DNA of 64,000 nucleotides from Helianthus annuus (lineage: Eukaryota > Streptophyta > Magnoliopsida > Asterales > Asteraceae). The notes beneath the pieces are model-generated. The model made no database searches. It was not told the origin of the DNA and was given only the letters and a program-made list of their open reading frames with translations. Below are positions 43,492 to 54,702 of the stretch, one piece after another. Location of the stretch: NCBI RefSeq assembly GCF_002127325.2, contig NC_035436.2, positions 19,653,020-19,717,019 of the forward strand, given 5' to 3'. Position numbers and translations under genes: made by a program. Each line of letters begins with the position of its first letter. The stretch's first letter is position 1.

Positions 43492-45624
43492 TTAATACTT
43501 GGTATAGGATGGGATACCTGATTGACATAGTTGACGTTTAGCTGAAGGTTTGTTTTCATTTGATTCTAGGGCCAACTTTTTGTCTACAGTAGATGTTGTT
43601 TGTTGGGTAGGTGAAGGTGGTGTTGCTGTGATGTTTAGCTTGCTGTCGTAGTCGTTGTTGACGGAGAGAACACTTGAGTTAGGATTGGGAGTTGTTGAAT
43701 GGGCATACTGAACCTGCATTGTGACGTCTTTTCCAATGGCTTCATATAGGGGTTCTGGTGTTTCATAACGGACTGTGTAGCCATGCTTCAGGACCATGTC
43801 TTTACATTGTATGCCGATTAACCCAACAGTTGCCTCGTCGAAAAAAGTTGCCATAGTAGGAGTTGTGTTGTCTGAGATCGTTGCAGCCACGCACTACCTA
43901 CAGTTAGTTATTAATTAGGATATTTGGCTTCTTTTTTTTTGTATTGTATAATTATATTTCTTTTCATCTTACATGAATTTTGGTTCTGGTAGGTTTTGGT
44001 GACTACTACATGACCAACCTCTTTTTGTTTGGTATATTTTTCTTGGGCACTGTGGACACATTGTGTAGTACCATGGCCGACCTTTGATGTAAGTTGTCAC
44101 TGATGCTTGGCAACTCAATGTTTGCCCCTGTATAACAAAGTTATCAGATCATATCATTATTTTAATGGTAATGAAATTTGTAGCTGAGAGTTGTTGGCGA
44201 TCATTTACGAATATAGGAAACTTATAGGATAATACGATAAATAAAATATTTTTTAAATAGTATGTTGAACCTGTAAATAGTATTCATCAGCTTTTTCGAT
44301 AGTATTGCATAATTGACCTAGGGTAATATGCTACCAATATTAACTAATTAATAACATTTACAAACTTTATTAACAATTACGCGGATAGTTTACAGTTATG
44401 TATGTACCTGGTTTTCTTTTTGGTGTTCCAAGAGCTCTGAAATTATTCTTTTGTTTCTGTCTTCTGCGCGAAGATGGCGTTCCTGTGATTCGTAGCCAGG
44501 GGTTGCTCCTAGTAGATGTAGTGTTCCTTCTTTGAACCTATAGAAGGAATTTGCTATGTTAGATTGTTAAAAAATTTATAGCTGAGTAAATGAAAGAGTC
44601 TTCTTGTTTACCTGTTTCTAGCTTCTATGGCACTCTCTACATCGGGGTTGAAGTAAACGTGGGTTGCTGGGGTTGACGACAGTTGTAGTTTGTCTGATGT
44701 GTGACCTTTGAAGATGGTGACCTTCAACGATGTGAATGCGGCGACAATCGGTTCTTCTGCGCTTAACATTGCTTGCTTATCAAAACGTGGAAGAACCTCT
44801 TCCCATAGGGTGACATCGATGTTTGGACCACTGTATTGATTTTATAGTTAGTTTCTGATTTTCATTAAACTATGAAGTAGAAATTGTCTAAAAGTACCTG
44901 ATGTCTGTCAATTTCACACGTAGATAATTCTTCCCCTTTTTAGTGATACCTGGTATGGTGTCTTCTATTTTGCCCATGTAATCTGTAGAATGAACTATTT
45001 TGTTAAGCGTTAAGAAGTCAATATATCATAGCATCAATGAAAATAATTAGAATGGAAACCTGGTTGATTATCATATCTATAATGAGCATGCATTCAGTAA
45101 TGTTTGATTTATTAATATGACAAATGTAATACCTGTGAGAACACTCAGTTTTTCGTCAGCAAGGTTGTCGTCGAGCCGGAGATGCAAGTTAGCATATGGA
45201 CAAAAGTTAAAGTAATGCATTGGGAATGTTTCTGAGCCAGGTATCAAGGTTATCGTTGTTGTTATTCCCATGAGAATACTTGCTGGATGTGCATTAACTT
45301 TTAGTGATGTAGGTGCATCATTGCGTATGTAATCGTCTAGCAAGTAACATGAAAAAAGACTAATCTTCCTTTCAAAGTAATCATTGTCTAACCAAGGGAC
45401 GGTTGCCTGTATTGCATCTCCCTGTATATGTACAGTAGGTTATGTTATTATATTGGTGATAGTGGGTAAGTAATGTGTGTAAAGGAAATACATACATATT
45501 TGTCTATCATGAGGTAGAAGAGGTCGTTACTTCGCTTCCACTTTCTTATAACATGGACTTCTATTGGTGCTGGATCACCCCTGGGGACGATTGATGCTAT
45601 TCTGAAATCATTGATGATTGCCAT
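43492..45624 (-). pseudogene. RPA70-like single-strand DNA-binding protein of the Helitron
   Basis: Proposed exons, minus strand: 45624-45496, 45421-45133, 44982-44898, 44830-44612, 44537-44408, 44127-43973 and about 43893-43492. The first five introns have GT...AG and join in frame. The content follows replication protein A large subunit: an OB fold (IEVHVIRKWKRSNDLFYLMIDKY, GDAIQATVPW), a second OB fold (DYMGKIEDTIPGI ... GPNIDVTLWEEVL), then a zinc ribbon (YYTMCPQCPRKIYQTKRGWSC ... H) and the C-terminal OB fold (CVAATISDNT ... ATFFDEATVGLIGI). Plant Helitrons often carry such genes, presumably to coat single-stranded intermediates. The last junction is one or two bases out of phase in my reading, so it is called a pseudogene with doubt. 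Confidence 0.7.
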
Positions 45625-45815
45625 TCTGTTCAAGAAAGATATTACCGTCATTAAATACACTGTATTGGAGGTTAGTAGATGGATAAGATGAAACATATTC
45701 TTAAAGTATAAGAACATATGGAAGTTATTTGATATGTATATTAATAACGTAAAATCCATGCTAACAATTCTGACTTTTGTAAGTGTAAATAGAAGTATTA
45801 AAGGCACCAACACTA

Positions 45816-48800
45816 TTAGATAAGTGGTGCAGCTAAAGGGTTGTTTAGTGTGTGTGTGTAAAGTAGGGTAATAACCTCGTGAGCTGTAATTTCACCTAGG
45901 AGCTCTGAGTACACAATGTTTTTTGTTTTCTTTGCCTCACAATTTTGTTGAGGTTCTATAAGGACTTTGAGACCCGTTGGGGATGTTGCTCTTGACAGAG
46001 CAACATATAGTTGGCCATGACTAAACACAGGTTGAGGCAAGTACACAACAATTTTTTTAATGATTGGCCTTGGCTTTTATTTATAGTCATTGCATAACAT
46101 GTTTTAATTGGAAAATTGTCGTCTTGTGAAGACAAAGGGCAAGTCTTTACTATTGTGTACAAAGCTGATTCTAGGTATGTAAACACGGTGTCCTACAGCA
46201 GTGCCTGTAATTACATGTGCCTCAATAATTCTAGGTAACAACTTAGAAATTAACAATCTAGTACCGTTACACAAACCAGATTTTGATTGATATTGCGTAA
46301 CAGAATTACAGGGGCATTCACTTTAAGTTTTAGGCAATGTGGGGGAATACCATTGATGTTCAATAAGTTAAGATATCCAGGAGGGTACATCATATCCGTT
46401 TCACCTCCATTTTGGGAGTGAGGTACCATGGAGTCGAGACTTAAGTACGTTGAGCATTCTCCGGGGAAGACGCGAGTATCATGTCATTTATCTGAACAGC
46501 AGTGTCATTTCTCGGGCATACTATGGCTCTTTCGGACAAAGTAATTGATGTAGGAAATTTGAGCAGGTTATCATCGTAGACGAACCTTATTGACTCTCGC
46601 AGCCCGTTTTCTCCAGATTGGATAAGATATTGCGTAGGTATGTCAATGAATTTTGAGTCGGATGGTGATTCTTCGTCAATTGCACCTATCTTGCCATCCC
46701 CAACATCAAGTAGCCAATTGGAGAAGGATGTTATAGCTTCTTTTTCAGCGACAGTTGCATTGGACTGCGACAAGCGCATATTCTCTGTCAACATGTGAAT
46801 GCTAAATTTGTCCCACAAATAAGACTTTGGTAGTGATGATGCTATGATTTCTGCTTTTGAAGCCTTTGGTTTGACTGGAAGTGTTTGTCTGAAGTCTCCT
46901 CCTAATAGAACAGATTTTTCGCCAAATAGTTTATCTTGGTTTCCAAGAACATCTCTAAGACTTTTATCCAAAGATTCGAAGCACCGACGATCGCTCATTG
47001 GTGCCTCATCCCAAATTATAAGGGATGTTTCTAAGAGTAGTTACGCAAGTTGTGTGTGTTTTTTTATGTTGCACAGAGAGTCATCAGTTAAATCTAGCGG
47101 GATTTTTAATCGAGAGTGGGCTGTTCTTCCTGATGGCAATAATAGTGATGCAATTCCAGATGCCGCTACTGCCAAAACAATCTTTCCAGTCGATCTAAGA
47201 GCAGCAATAATAGCAGTCCACAAATACGTTTTACCTGTACCACCATGGCCATATACAAATAAAAGCACTTGTACTTTGTCATTGACAGATTTAAGAACCT
47301 TGTCATATATTTTTCGCTGCCGATCATTCAAACCACGTAACATAATAATACTCTGGGCAGCTAGTGCCTCATGATCGTAACACCTTTCTTCCATAAGCAA
47401 TCGGTTTCTAAGGGCTGCGACCATGGTGTCAGGAGGCATGGGAAGCCCAAACTCCGCGAGGGAGCGGGAGCCTGTGTTTGAATTAAGAAGCATTTCTATC
47501 TCATAGAGTACATATTGTTGCAAATTTGGAGCACAAAAATGTACGTTTGATGTTCCTGCAACTTGCCTTAGATTGAGAATTATGTCATCACTCATTCGTT
47601 CCCAATGTTCTTGCCACAATGCCAATTGATTTGATATCTCACAATATAGTAGCATGTGAACAAATAGGGCCCTAAGTTCTGCAGAAGTAGCCCAGCTAGA
47701 TGCTTCTATAAATGCTGATGCCCATTCTCTATCATTTCCAATCAAACCCAACTTTTCGCAAGCAAGACGATACGTCGAACAAAGGACACCGGAAACTGTT
47801 CGGATATCCTCAAAGGAGCAACAACCAGTTTGGTGGCCAAGCAACAATCTCAAATAGAAAGGCTCGCCACATGTAGGATGAATATATGCTAATCGCCCAA
47901 TCGTTGGATTTGTTGTTAACAATCTTCGGATCCACCCCTTTCCAGAAGGTTCCCACTTATATCTGGACACATAGTCAATGTATCTCAGATCTCTACCGCT
48001 AGGGTCTAATTGATTATTTCTCAACCATTCAGTCAAGGTTGTCTTACTTGTTGCTGGATTGGTTAGTATTTGTTGCAGTTTTTGATTGTCTTTAAAAGTA
48101 ACATTCTGCATGTGCTCGAGGTGTACAGCCAACAATTGTACTGGTGGGTTTCTGTTGTGGATTGGGAATTGTAGTATTCGCCATGCTGCCTCGTGAGGAC
48201 ATATGAATCTCCCATCGACAAAGTTATTGATCTCATTAATGTTTTCAACAACATTAGTGTCAGATTGTGATGAAGATTCAGCGGTCCTTGTGACAGCATA
48301 ACGCACACGATCTGCACCTTTGGAGATGTACTTGAAAAGATACTTGATAAGCATACTCCATCCACAATATTCAACATTAATGTGGGCTTCGAAACATAAA
48401 CACAAAATTCTATTGTAAGGAACGACATATCCATTGTCAAGTGGTACCCCGCCTTTATCTACTTGAATGCCATTCGGCGATCTTTTGTAATGGATGTAAC
48501 CTTGGTCGTCAAATCTAGTAACATGTTCGGGGCTTTTGGGAATAACTTAGAACATTTACCTTCTATCACGCAGGGAGCATTCATTTTTGGCAAACTGCAA
48601 GGTCCATGCATCATAGATTCTGTTAGTATTCGATACAAAACTGGATCTGTTGTCGGGTTAGGAATTTCAGCGCTAATGAAGTTATCAACATCCTCTGCAT
48701 TTTGTATCTTGCATTCCGGCGTAACCCAAAGAAGCATATGACAATGTGGAAGGCCTCTTTTTTGAAATTCGATTGTGTATAAATCTGAAAAAAGTAGAGG

Positions 48801-50451
48801 TCATTGGTGTTAGTACCTAAGAAACCAAAAGGAATATGTATGTTAAATAATAGAGCAAAGTTTAGGAGTATACCAGCTGCAACTTTCCCAAATGTCTCGT
48901 GTGTCTTCAAAAACTTGACTAAAGCTTCAACCTTCATTTGAAACACTCTAGCAATAATGTCCGGTCTATCTTGTGAGTTTGCGCCACCAATTCTATTCAA
49001 GTAACGCTTGATTTCTGGCCATTTGACGCTACATGTAAAAGTTATGAAATATTGTGGGTTACCATGTACCCTACAGATTACAAGAGCATCTTGATAATGC
49101 TTATACATATATCGAGGGCCACCGGTAAAAGAAGACGGTAGGATTATTCTTTTTCCAACCTCACGGCCCTCGGTATCACCTTTCGAGAAGGCATCGTGGA
49201 TACCACGCAAGAATTCAGAACGGAATTTATTTTGATTGGCACGAATATATTCAAGCCGACATTGCTCTATGGACACATATGCGTCGACCAAATATTGTTG
49301 AAAGAGACGACCTGCGTTTAACAACAACGTGTATGTATCCTTACGATCGTGGATCTGATAAGCATAAAACATATTCATGGTAAGGTTTCGATCTTTAGCC
49401 CGAGAACTCAGAGTCAATTGAAGTTCTGGAGACCAGCCTGGTTCCGCATAAGGGAAAAGAAGCGGGTACTGAAGAGGCATATATGATGAATGCAACTTGC
49501 TTACACGCTTTGCTCTGCCATCTTTACTATGTACCACGATATCATAGTCACTTGCTAAAGGGTCATTGTCTCGTACAATAGCACCAAGAGTACCCGCAAC
49601 GGGTAACCCGTAAATGTTTTGTTTAGACTTGTTATAAAGGGTAATCGCAAACTCAGGTACTTGTTGTTGTGAGCAAAGGTCAGCCGCACTCTTAAAAAGG
49701 CGTATAAACTCATTGGTTTCGGCTAATGTACGCGTAAGAAGTGAGACAACATCTGGGGACAATCGACGTTGATCATCACTATTAAAAAAACGAAGTCTAT
49801 TTTCAACTTCGTGCAGTGTATCATAGACATACATTTGAAGGAACCTAGGTTTCTCACCCGCTGAAGGGCATAAAGAGCCAATCTAGTGTGAAATTTGGTC
49901 AGACACCTTAAAAACATACGGACCAGCAGAATGGTTAATTGTATCATCAACGTCGGCACCAAATGATGTCATGGAAAACATGGAATTATACGCACGTATG
50001 TTTACCATGAATTGCGAGCTAGAATACAATTCTTTGATACATGATGGTGGCTCAACTGGAAAAGGAATGCGTACACTGCCTGCTTTGCAACACGTGTTAT
50101 ATCTAGGCCTTTGTTTAAGAGGAGATGATTTCAGCCGCTCTTCGAACCAGAAGAATGCGCCACAGTATTCGCATTCTTTTATACAATCTCCCAAATCAAC
50201 GTATGAAGGGCCAGGCAACTGCAAAGCAAATGATGATGCTGGTGGACCCTCATACTGTTCCATATCAGGCTGGACAGAAGTTAGAGATTGTATAGAACGT
50301 TGATTGGCGGCAGCCCGCAACATGCTTGATCGCCTTACCAGCTGCCAATTGTTTGCACACCAAAATCAGCAGGTTCATTTGAGAAAGACTGCTCACCAGA
50401 ATTTTCAAGTGCAAGAGCTTTTCGTTTTCTATCCAAAGAACGTGCAGCCAT
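45816..50451 (-). pseudogene. Helitron Rep-helicase (RepHel, PIF1-type), broken
   Basis: Start ATG 50451 (MAARSLDRKRKALALEN); the frame is lost near 50330-50350. The body from 50323 runs to a TAG at 49883-49881 and resumes in the same frame. The Helitron_like_N segment (RDRNLTMNMFYAYQIHD ... QDRPDIIARVFQMKV) precedes an 89-bp GT-AG intron at 48873-48785. Then come the Rep HUH motif (GLPHCHMLLW), a frameshift near 48470, and the tyrosine motif (LIKYLFKYISKGADR). Helicase motifs: I GHGGTGKT (about 47246), II WDEAPMSD (after a frameshift near 47010-47045), III GGDFRQTLP, ENMRL, MTINKSQGQSL, VI LYVALSRATSPTGL. Several stops also lie at 46200-46290. All catalytic motifs are recognisable, but no continuous product is possible. 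Confidence 0.9.
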
Positions 50452-50979
50452 ATGCAAACCTAATTTTGCAAACGCTGGCTTAAAATGGAAGAAAGCTTGG
50501 ACTATAAAAGGAACAAAAACATCATATTGCGAACCAATTGGAGAGAACCAACTTACAAAAGAGCACTTTTATCTCAATACTCGGAATGATAATAAAAAAC
50601 GAACGCAGTAATATATAGACAATCTAATCTAATCAACATGCAAATGATAAAAAAGAACAACAAAAAAGTGTAAGGCCAATTCTAACTGAAAATGTGATCA
50701 AATCATGCTAACGAAAATTAGAATTTGGTCTATCATACATCCTAAACTAAAATAAACATAAAGACAAACACTTTGACAGAACAAAAGAAAATCAATATTT
50801 AAGACGTGGGGAGCCATCAAGTAAACTAATTACATCATGAATTTCTATTCTTAACTTTTTTTGTTATTACTTTACATTCTAAACTATAATAAGCATAAAA
50901 ATAAACACTTTAATAGAACAAAAGGTGATCTGTTTTGGTTAGTTTCATAGCCTTTTGATACTAAAAAAACTGCACTTTA
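50452..50979 (-). other. AT-rich region upstream of RepHel
   Basis: About 530 bp without ORFs. It is probably the Helitron promoter/leader, interrupted or bounded by the hAT element at 50988. No TC terminus with the usual flanking was identified. Confidence 0.45.
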
Positions 50980-50987
50980 CTCTTATG
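50980..50987. repeat. hAT target duplication, left (CTCTTATG)
   Basis: Eight bases CTCTTATG, repeated at 52467-52474. Eight bp is the hAT superfamily length. Confidence 0.88.
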
Positions 50988-52466
50988 TAGGACAGGCAAA
51001 CAGGTCGGGTGGGGCCAGAATGGGTTAGGGTCAGAACGGGTTAGGGTCGAAATGGGTCAAATTTAAAAAGGGTTGTTTTGAGTCGGGTCAGAGCTGGTCT
51101 GGGTTGGAACGGATTCGCGTTCAAACGGGTTCGGGTCAGATTGGGTCCCGCTCGAATGGGTTTTGGGCCAAAACGGGTTGGGTTCATTCTTTTCCCATTT
51201 CTAAAAACATGATTTCATAATAAATATACCTTTTAGTCAAGTCGATACAAAAACCAAAACCGGGCACACGCGGAGACACGCTGTCGAAGATTATTCTGGT
51301 TCAGCTGGAAACAGAATATAAGTAATGATTTAAATAAACACGGTTGTAATATATACACAGTGTATATATGAAGTTTTTATAAAGCTATCTAACTATAAGT
51401 TCTGTATTTGCACCAAGTAATCGGAAAAATACAGGTGAAATAATTTCCAATTCAGTTTTGGTATTGAAATTATGAAACTGTTAATAAAGTATTTAGAATC
51501 CATTTGCGGATTTGAGTTCTGGTGATGCAGAATTTAATCTATTAGTATTTTTATGCAGTTGCCGTTTATTCAAAATTGATAAACTGAGTAGATATAATAC
51601 TAATTCTATATAATAAAATTTATAAACAAAACTCTACTTTTACCTATAGTGATCTGATTATAGGGGTGTTTGGCAATGCGTTTTGAAAGTGAATCTCTAT
51701 AATTATTTGAAAGTGAATCTCTATAATTATGTTTGCAAGTTGTAGATGATCAGTTTTCTAGTGTTTGGTATCATAAAATTAGTGTATGTGTAGGTGCAGT
51801 TAGATTAATTAGCTTAAGGGGAAAACAAAATTACTATAATATCCCCACTCAAACGTCGTTGATGCTATAAACTGTAAAAATCAAAGGGAAAAAGTATCGA
51901 AAACGAAAAAGAAACCGAAAGCAGAACTGAAACGAAACAACGAAAACGAAACAAAAAACCGATTCGAGACCGGCCAAAACGGAGCAAAAAACCGAATCGA
52001 AAACGAAAACAAAAAACCAAATCAAAACCAGCCAAAACGAAAGAAAAAACTAAAGAAAATAGAAACCGAACCGAAAAAGCGACCCAAACAAAACAAAAAA
52101 AAAAAACAAGCTGAAACCCGTCTCGTGCTAAAATTCGTCCCGACTCAAAACTCGTGTCATGCGAAAACTCATGTCGGCCCGAAACCCATCCCGTGCAGGA
52201 ACCGTGCCGACCCAAAATCCGATCCGAACCAACTACGTTCCAATCCGAAACTCATCCCGGCCGCCTGAAACTCAATACGAACCCACATTGATCCATTTCT
52301 TTGAATATGTCGACCCGTTTTGACCCAAAAATATTTGAGATCGAATTTTAATTGACCCATTTTGACCCATTGAGTAAAAATATCTTGCCCAAACTAACCC
52401 ATATAATTTAAAAAGCAACCCAAAGTGACCCACTCTGAAGGCTTTGAGTCAAGATTGCCCCCTCTA
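50988..52466. mobile_element. non-autonomous hAT element (1479 bp)
   Basis: Ends TAGGACAGGCAAAC (left) and, as complement of the right, TAGAGGGGGCAATC: short imperfect terminal inverted repeats with the GGGGCAA-like core common in hAT elements. The 8-bp duplication CTCTTATG flanks it. Subterminal regions carry many GGGTCA/GGGTTNGGGTC words on the left (51000-51185) and TGACCC words on the right (52310-52435), in inverted sense, as expected for transposase binding arrays. No transposase gene; the 116-codon frame at 51865-52215 is simple AAACCGAAAC repeat. Confidence 0.85.
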
Positions 52467-52474
52467 CTCTTATG
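52467..52474. repeat. hAT target duplication, right (CTCTTATG)
   Basis: Partner of 50980-50987. Confidence 0.88.
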
Positions 52475-53841
52475 GTCACTGGATCGACTTTCATTTTTTA
52501 ATCAAACAGAGAATTTCATCCTATACTAACCAAGTAAGTGGAACATAAATACCAATTTCATAATAACTTCTGTTATGGCTGTTTAAGAAAGAAACAACTT
52601 AAACCCTAGTTTCATAAAATTTAAATAAACAACTTCTAAGTTTTAAAATTCCAACTCCTAAGCCTCACTAAACATGTAAATCATTTATTTCCAATTCCAA
52701 CCAAACAATTCTTAATATATCTCCAACATGTAGCTGCCAATCGATGAATATAATTCAAAATTCAATATATACCAAAGAAAGAAAATAAAAGGGGAGACCA
52801 ATCAAATATAAGCAATAAGAAACAAACAACAAAATAAAAGGAGCAGTTGAACAGCAACAGCAGTAAACCTGTTATATGTGGAAGAACCCCACCAATGGAA
52901 CAACAGTAAACCTATGGAAGAACCGTTGCACGCCAAACCAGTTTCAATTCAAACTTCCTTTTTCTTCAATCAAAACACAAATAAACAGCATCATAAGTGT
53001 GGTGAAGATTAATGAGAAAACAAAGAAACCTGGGAAACATGTACACGCGGCAGCAATAGGGACATAACAACACAAAAGGAATAAAACACATACGTGGGCC
53101 GTGGCTTATATATCAGGGGAAAAATGAGCCTGTTGGTAAAGGAAAATGAAGCCCAAAAAGAAACATTATAGAAGCTCAAAAGCCCATTTACAATTATACT
53201 GTTCATCATAAGTTTGTATTCATATAGATAATATTGCTGGTAGTGTCCACTTATATATGGGTCAAATTTGCCAAAATGAAGGTACAATTAGACTTTTAAA
53301 GTGTCGGAATTAACCAAGGGAGTTATTAAATACTTGGATGGTCCCTTGGTATTGCAAATCTGGCCCCTACACCTGAAAAGTTACACTAGCGGTTCTTATT
53401 GTTACTAAGCATAACATAAGTGGCATTTGGAGTGGATGGAGGTTAACTTTTATGAATAGTTAACACATTGATTTTGATTATAAAAGCAACATTATTCCAA
53501 TATGATACGAGGTTATATGCTTGAAAAATAGTTTTTGGAAAACTTTAACCAATTTGACCGATTCTATAAAGCTAGTTTTATTTTATTTTAAATTTAACCC
53601 ATTTGACATATAATAATACTACTACCCATATCGAGGGTTCACGGGTCAATTGAATGTACAATTAGACTTTTGAAGGTCAATGCTTCAACTGTTAAATCGT
53701 TAATTATATATGAAGTTAGGATAAGTAGATTAAACTTGGTCATCTCAGTGGTGGTTTAAAAAGAAAGGCGAGGTGTAATAGTAGATTAAACTTTTCATTA
53801 GAATTTGAAAATAGAAGAGTAAATTGTATGTTTATATATAC
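52475..53841. other. AT-rich sequence, nothing recognised
   Basis: About 1.37 kb with only short frames. It could include the missing Helitron 5' end. No repeats or motifs stand out. Confidence 0.5.
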
Positions 53842-54241
53842 GGTGGGAGTCGGCTACAAAATTCATTTTTCCTGCAAATTGTAAAAAGTGATAAAACATC
53901 ATAATGTTAACCATAAAACACACTCAAACCCCACAAATAATAAAGTGAAGATTACTAAATCGTCATATTTGTGGGTTTTGTGTTTTATTTTGGATGATAT
54001 GGCTTTGATTATCGAATGACTAACACTAGTGTGTTTTATATTGATTATCATGTTGTGTTTTATATTTATAGTTCTACGATGGTGTGTTTGAAGTTTTTAT
54101 GGAATGTTTGGGTTTGGATATTTTGTTTTAGTGATTCTCACTCTGTTATTTGTGGGTTTTAAGTGTGTTTTATGGCTTGTGTTGTTTTATAACTTTTTAC
54201 ACTTTGTAGGAAAAATGGACTTTATAGCCGAACCTCATCCC
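53842..54241. mobile_element. MITE with terminal inverted repeats of about 60 bp
   Basis: The left end GGTGGGAGTCGGCTACAAAA and the complement of the right end GGGATGAGGTTCGGCTATAAAG are similar and remain alignable for about 60 bp (CATTTTTCCTGCAAATTGTAAAAAGT against CATTTTTCCTACAAAGTGTAAAAAGT). 400 bp long, flanked by TATATATAC on the left and TAATATATATAC on the right. The superfamily is not clear. Confidence 0.75.
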
Positions 54242-54262
54242 TAATATATATACATATATAGA

Positions 54263-54656
54263 ATTACGCTAAAATAAGAACCACCTCCAGTTGTAAGAAC
54301 CATGAGAACTACCTGATCCGGGGCGAGGTGGACCCAATTTTTTTTTCATAAACGTAGATGCGTGTATTATAAACACATTTGTAAAAAAAATTAAAAAAAA
54401 AAATTGTCGTGGGTGTAGTTTTGAGCACCACAAGTTTGTGTTTACGGGTACCTACCGTAATTTTACGGTACCCGTAAACACAAACTTGTGGTGCTCAAAA
54501 CTACACACACGACATTTTTTTTTTTGAATTTTTTTTACAAATGTGTTTATAATACACGCATCTACATTTATGAAAAAAAATTGGTCCACCTCGCCCCGTA
54601 CGGTGTAGTTCTCACGGTTCTTACAACTGGAGGTGGTTCTTATTTTAGTGGTCCCC
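54263..54656. mobile_element. fold-back element with arms of about 190 bp
   Basis: The left arm (about 54268-54453) and right arm (about 54463-54650) are near-perfect reverse complements meeting at TACGGGTACC-TACCGTAATTTTACGG. Outer word CTAAAATAAGAACCACCTCC and its complement. Flanked by TA runs on both sides. No coding. Confidence 0.88.
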
Positions 54657-54701
<45 letters not shown>

Positions 54702-54702
54702 G
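54656..54702. repeat. (TA)n followed by (GA)n microsatellite
   Basis: About 22 bases of alternating TA, then about 24 bases of GA, between the fold-back element and the next inverted-repeat element. Confidence 0.9.

Larger units (their letters stand above)
43100..50987 (-). mobile_element. Helitron (RepHel plus RPA), minus strand, 5' end not resolved
   Basis: The 3' terminus on the minus strand is CCTGCCGTGAAGCGCAGG, then 9 bases, then CTAG at 43103-43100, followed by T. That is the hairpin + CTRR + T signature of Helitrons. Upstream come an RPA-like gene (45624-43492) and a Rep-helicase gene (50451-45816). The 5' TC end was not recognised; it lies right of 50451. I close the feature at the hAT insertion only as a working limit. 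Confidence 0.85.

Noticed and set aside
46844..47374. 176-codon plus-strand ORF
   Set aside because: Shadow of the Helitron helicase motifs I-III on the minus strand.
51865..52215. 116-codon minus-strand ORF (Phe/Arg-rich)
   Set aside because: Translation of an AAACCGAAACGAAAAC simple-repeat region inside the hAT element; low complexity only.
52475..53841. Search for the Helitron 5' end here
   Set aside because: No TC start with convincing similarity was found; candidate AT-rich words such as the one near 53600 do not fit.
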